64,000 nucleotides of DNA from G963662905 sp963662905 (GTDB lineage: Bacteria; Bacteroidota; Bacteroidia; Bacteroidales; WRLA01): the NCBI GenBank assembly GCA_963662905.2, contig CAXXFD010000002.1:372001-436000 (forward strand). The letters are read 5' to 3'. The position numbers and the translations under genes were made by a program. Under the pieces are notes generated by a model that did not search any database, had not been told where the DNA came from, and saw nothing but the letters and a program-made list of their open reading frames with translations. Below are positions 63,664 to 64,000 of the stretch, in pieces (the first letter of the stretch is position 1; every line of letters starts with the position of its first letter).

Positions 63664-63840
63664 AACGGCAGGTCTTCTGACTTACTCTGGATTTGGCGGC
63701 CTTCCCGTCGGGGCAATATAGCTTGCTATGACAGTGGCAAAGGAGATACCAAAACACTTAATGAGCTTACAGCAGCGGGTACTGTTCCTGATTTTCACAG
63801 GATTCCCTTTTAAGCAATGTGTTCAAAACACATACACCGC
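63664..63840 (-). ncRNA. Cobalamin (AdoCbl-type) riboswitch
   Basis: On the minus strand the conserved blocks come in order: GGAATCCTGTG, CAGTACCCGCTGCTGTAAGC, TGCCACTG, GGGAAGGCC and the B12 box AGTCAGAAGACCTGCC (63667-63682). All core helices of the class are recognisable. It ends ~125 bp upstream of the first gene and should repress the operon when cobalamin is plentiful. The leader between it and 63537 holds no ORF. Confidence 0.93.
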
Positions 63841-63849
63841 TAATGGCGG

Positions 63850-63857
63850 CAAAATTA
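63850..63857 (-). promoter_or_regulatory. -7 box TAATTTTG driving the riboswitch transcript
   Basis: Minus strand TAATTTTG fits TAnnTTTG and would start transcription just at the 5' edge of the aptamer. The remaining 63858-64000 shows no gene; its last 13 bases (ATAAAAGGTTCGA) resemble the ATTAAAGGTTCGA word inside the MITE at ~37127. Confidence 0.55.
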
Positions 63858-64000
63858 GGAATAAATTCTTTTGATGACAGGAGTTAAGGTGATTTATTTT
63901 GAGCAATCGTATATTGGCTTCGCATAACCAATGCTTTTCCTAATTAAAAGCCCTTATTAATACTACTTCTAAACAGCCCTAATCGATATAAAAGGTTCGA

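Overview
The window looks like a chromosomal segment of a member of the Bacteroidota, probably a marine or sediment type. The evidence is several proteins with type IX secretion (T9SS) C-terminal sorting tails, lipoprotein and TonB-receptor architecture of the SusC/BtuB kind, TAnnTTTG promoter boxes instead of sigma70 boxes, no Shine-Dalgarno pattern, and families typical of the phylum (DUF2851, S74 tail-fibre proteins with signal peptides, membrane-anchored TPR-AraC and 7TM-AraC regulators). The genus cannot be fixed from the sequence alone.

Region 1 (1-36.6 kb) is a surface-protein island. It opens with a partial GLUG-repeat protein on the minus strand and a TPR-AraC regulator. Three giant plus-strand T9SS proteins follow (963, 1436 and 3035 aa), built from LamG, C-type lectin, fibronectin-III and beta-helix modules. 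Each is followed by a ~70-aa secreted protein with a hydrophobic, basic-ended sorting-like tail; two of these overlap a second, out-of-frame 48-aa ORF. Next come four signal-peptide-bearing tail-fibre-like proteins with S74 autoprocessing chaperone domains, a T9SS protein, a repeat-rich intergenic stretch, two AraC-type regulators, a 1184-aa fibre-like protein with a DUF1566 end and another T9SS protein. Fossil pieces of the same families lie around them.

Region 2 (36.6-50.5 kb) is accessory. A Bro-N-domain gene is split by a 442-bp MITE carrying the same ends as a complete ISAs1-family element found 10 kb further on. A reductive-dehalogenase cluster (rdhA, rdhB, an FMN-binding NosR/RdhC-like protein, a one-TM peptide and an outer-membrane protein) follows. 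A DUF4143-type ATPase gene is split by an IS66-family element. A DUF4405 membrane protein shares its promoter architecture with rdhA. An AraC regulator and a candidate EVE-like/PD-(D/E)XK nuclease close the region.

Region 3 (50.6-57.6 kb) is ordinary housekeeping: a geranylgeranyl-reductase-like flavoprotein, DUF2851, a TrkA-type K+ channel, a two-domain universal stress protein, an AGCS amino-acid:sodium symporter and OsmC.

Region 4 (57.6-64 kb, minus strand) is a corrinoid-uptake operon under a cobalamin riboswitch: a T9SS beta-propeller protein, a second T9SS surface protein, a BtuB-type TonB receptor and a BtuG-like lipoprotein. The dehalogenase of region 2 belongs to a corrinoid-dependent family, so regions 2 and 4 may be metabolically linked. 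No rRNA, tRNA or CRISPR array was seen.
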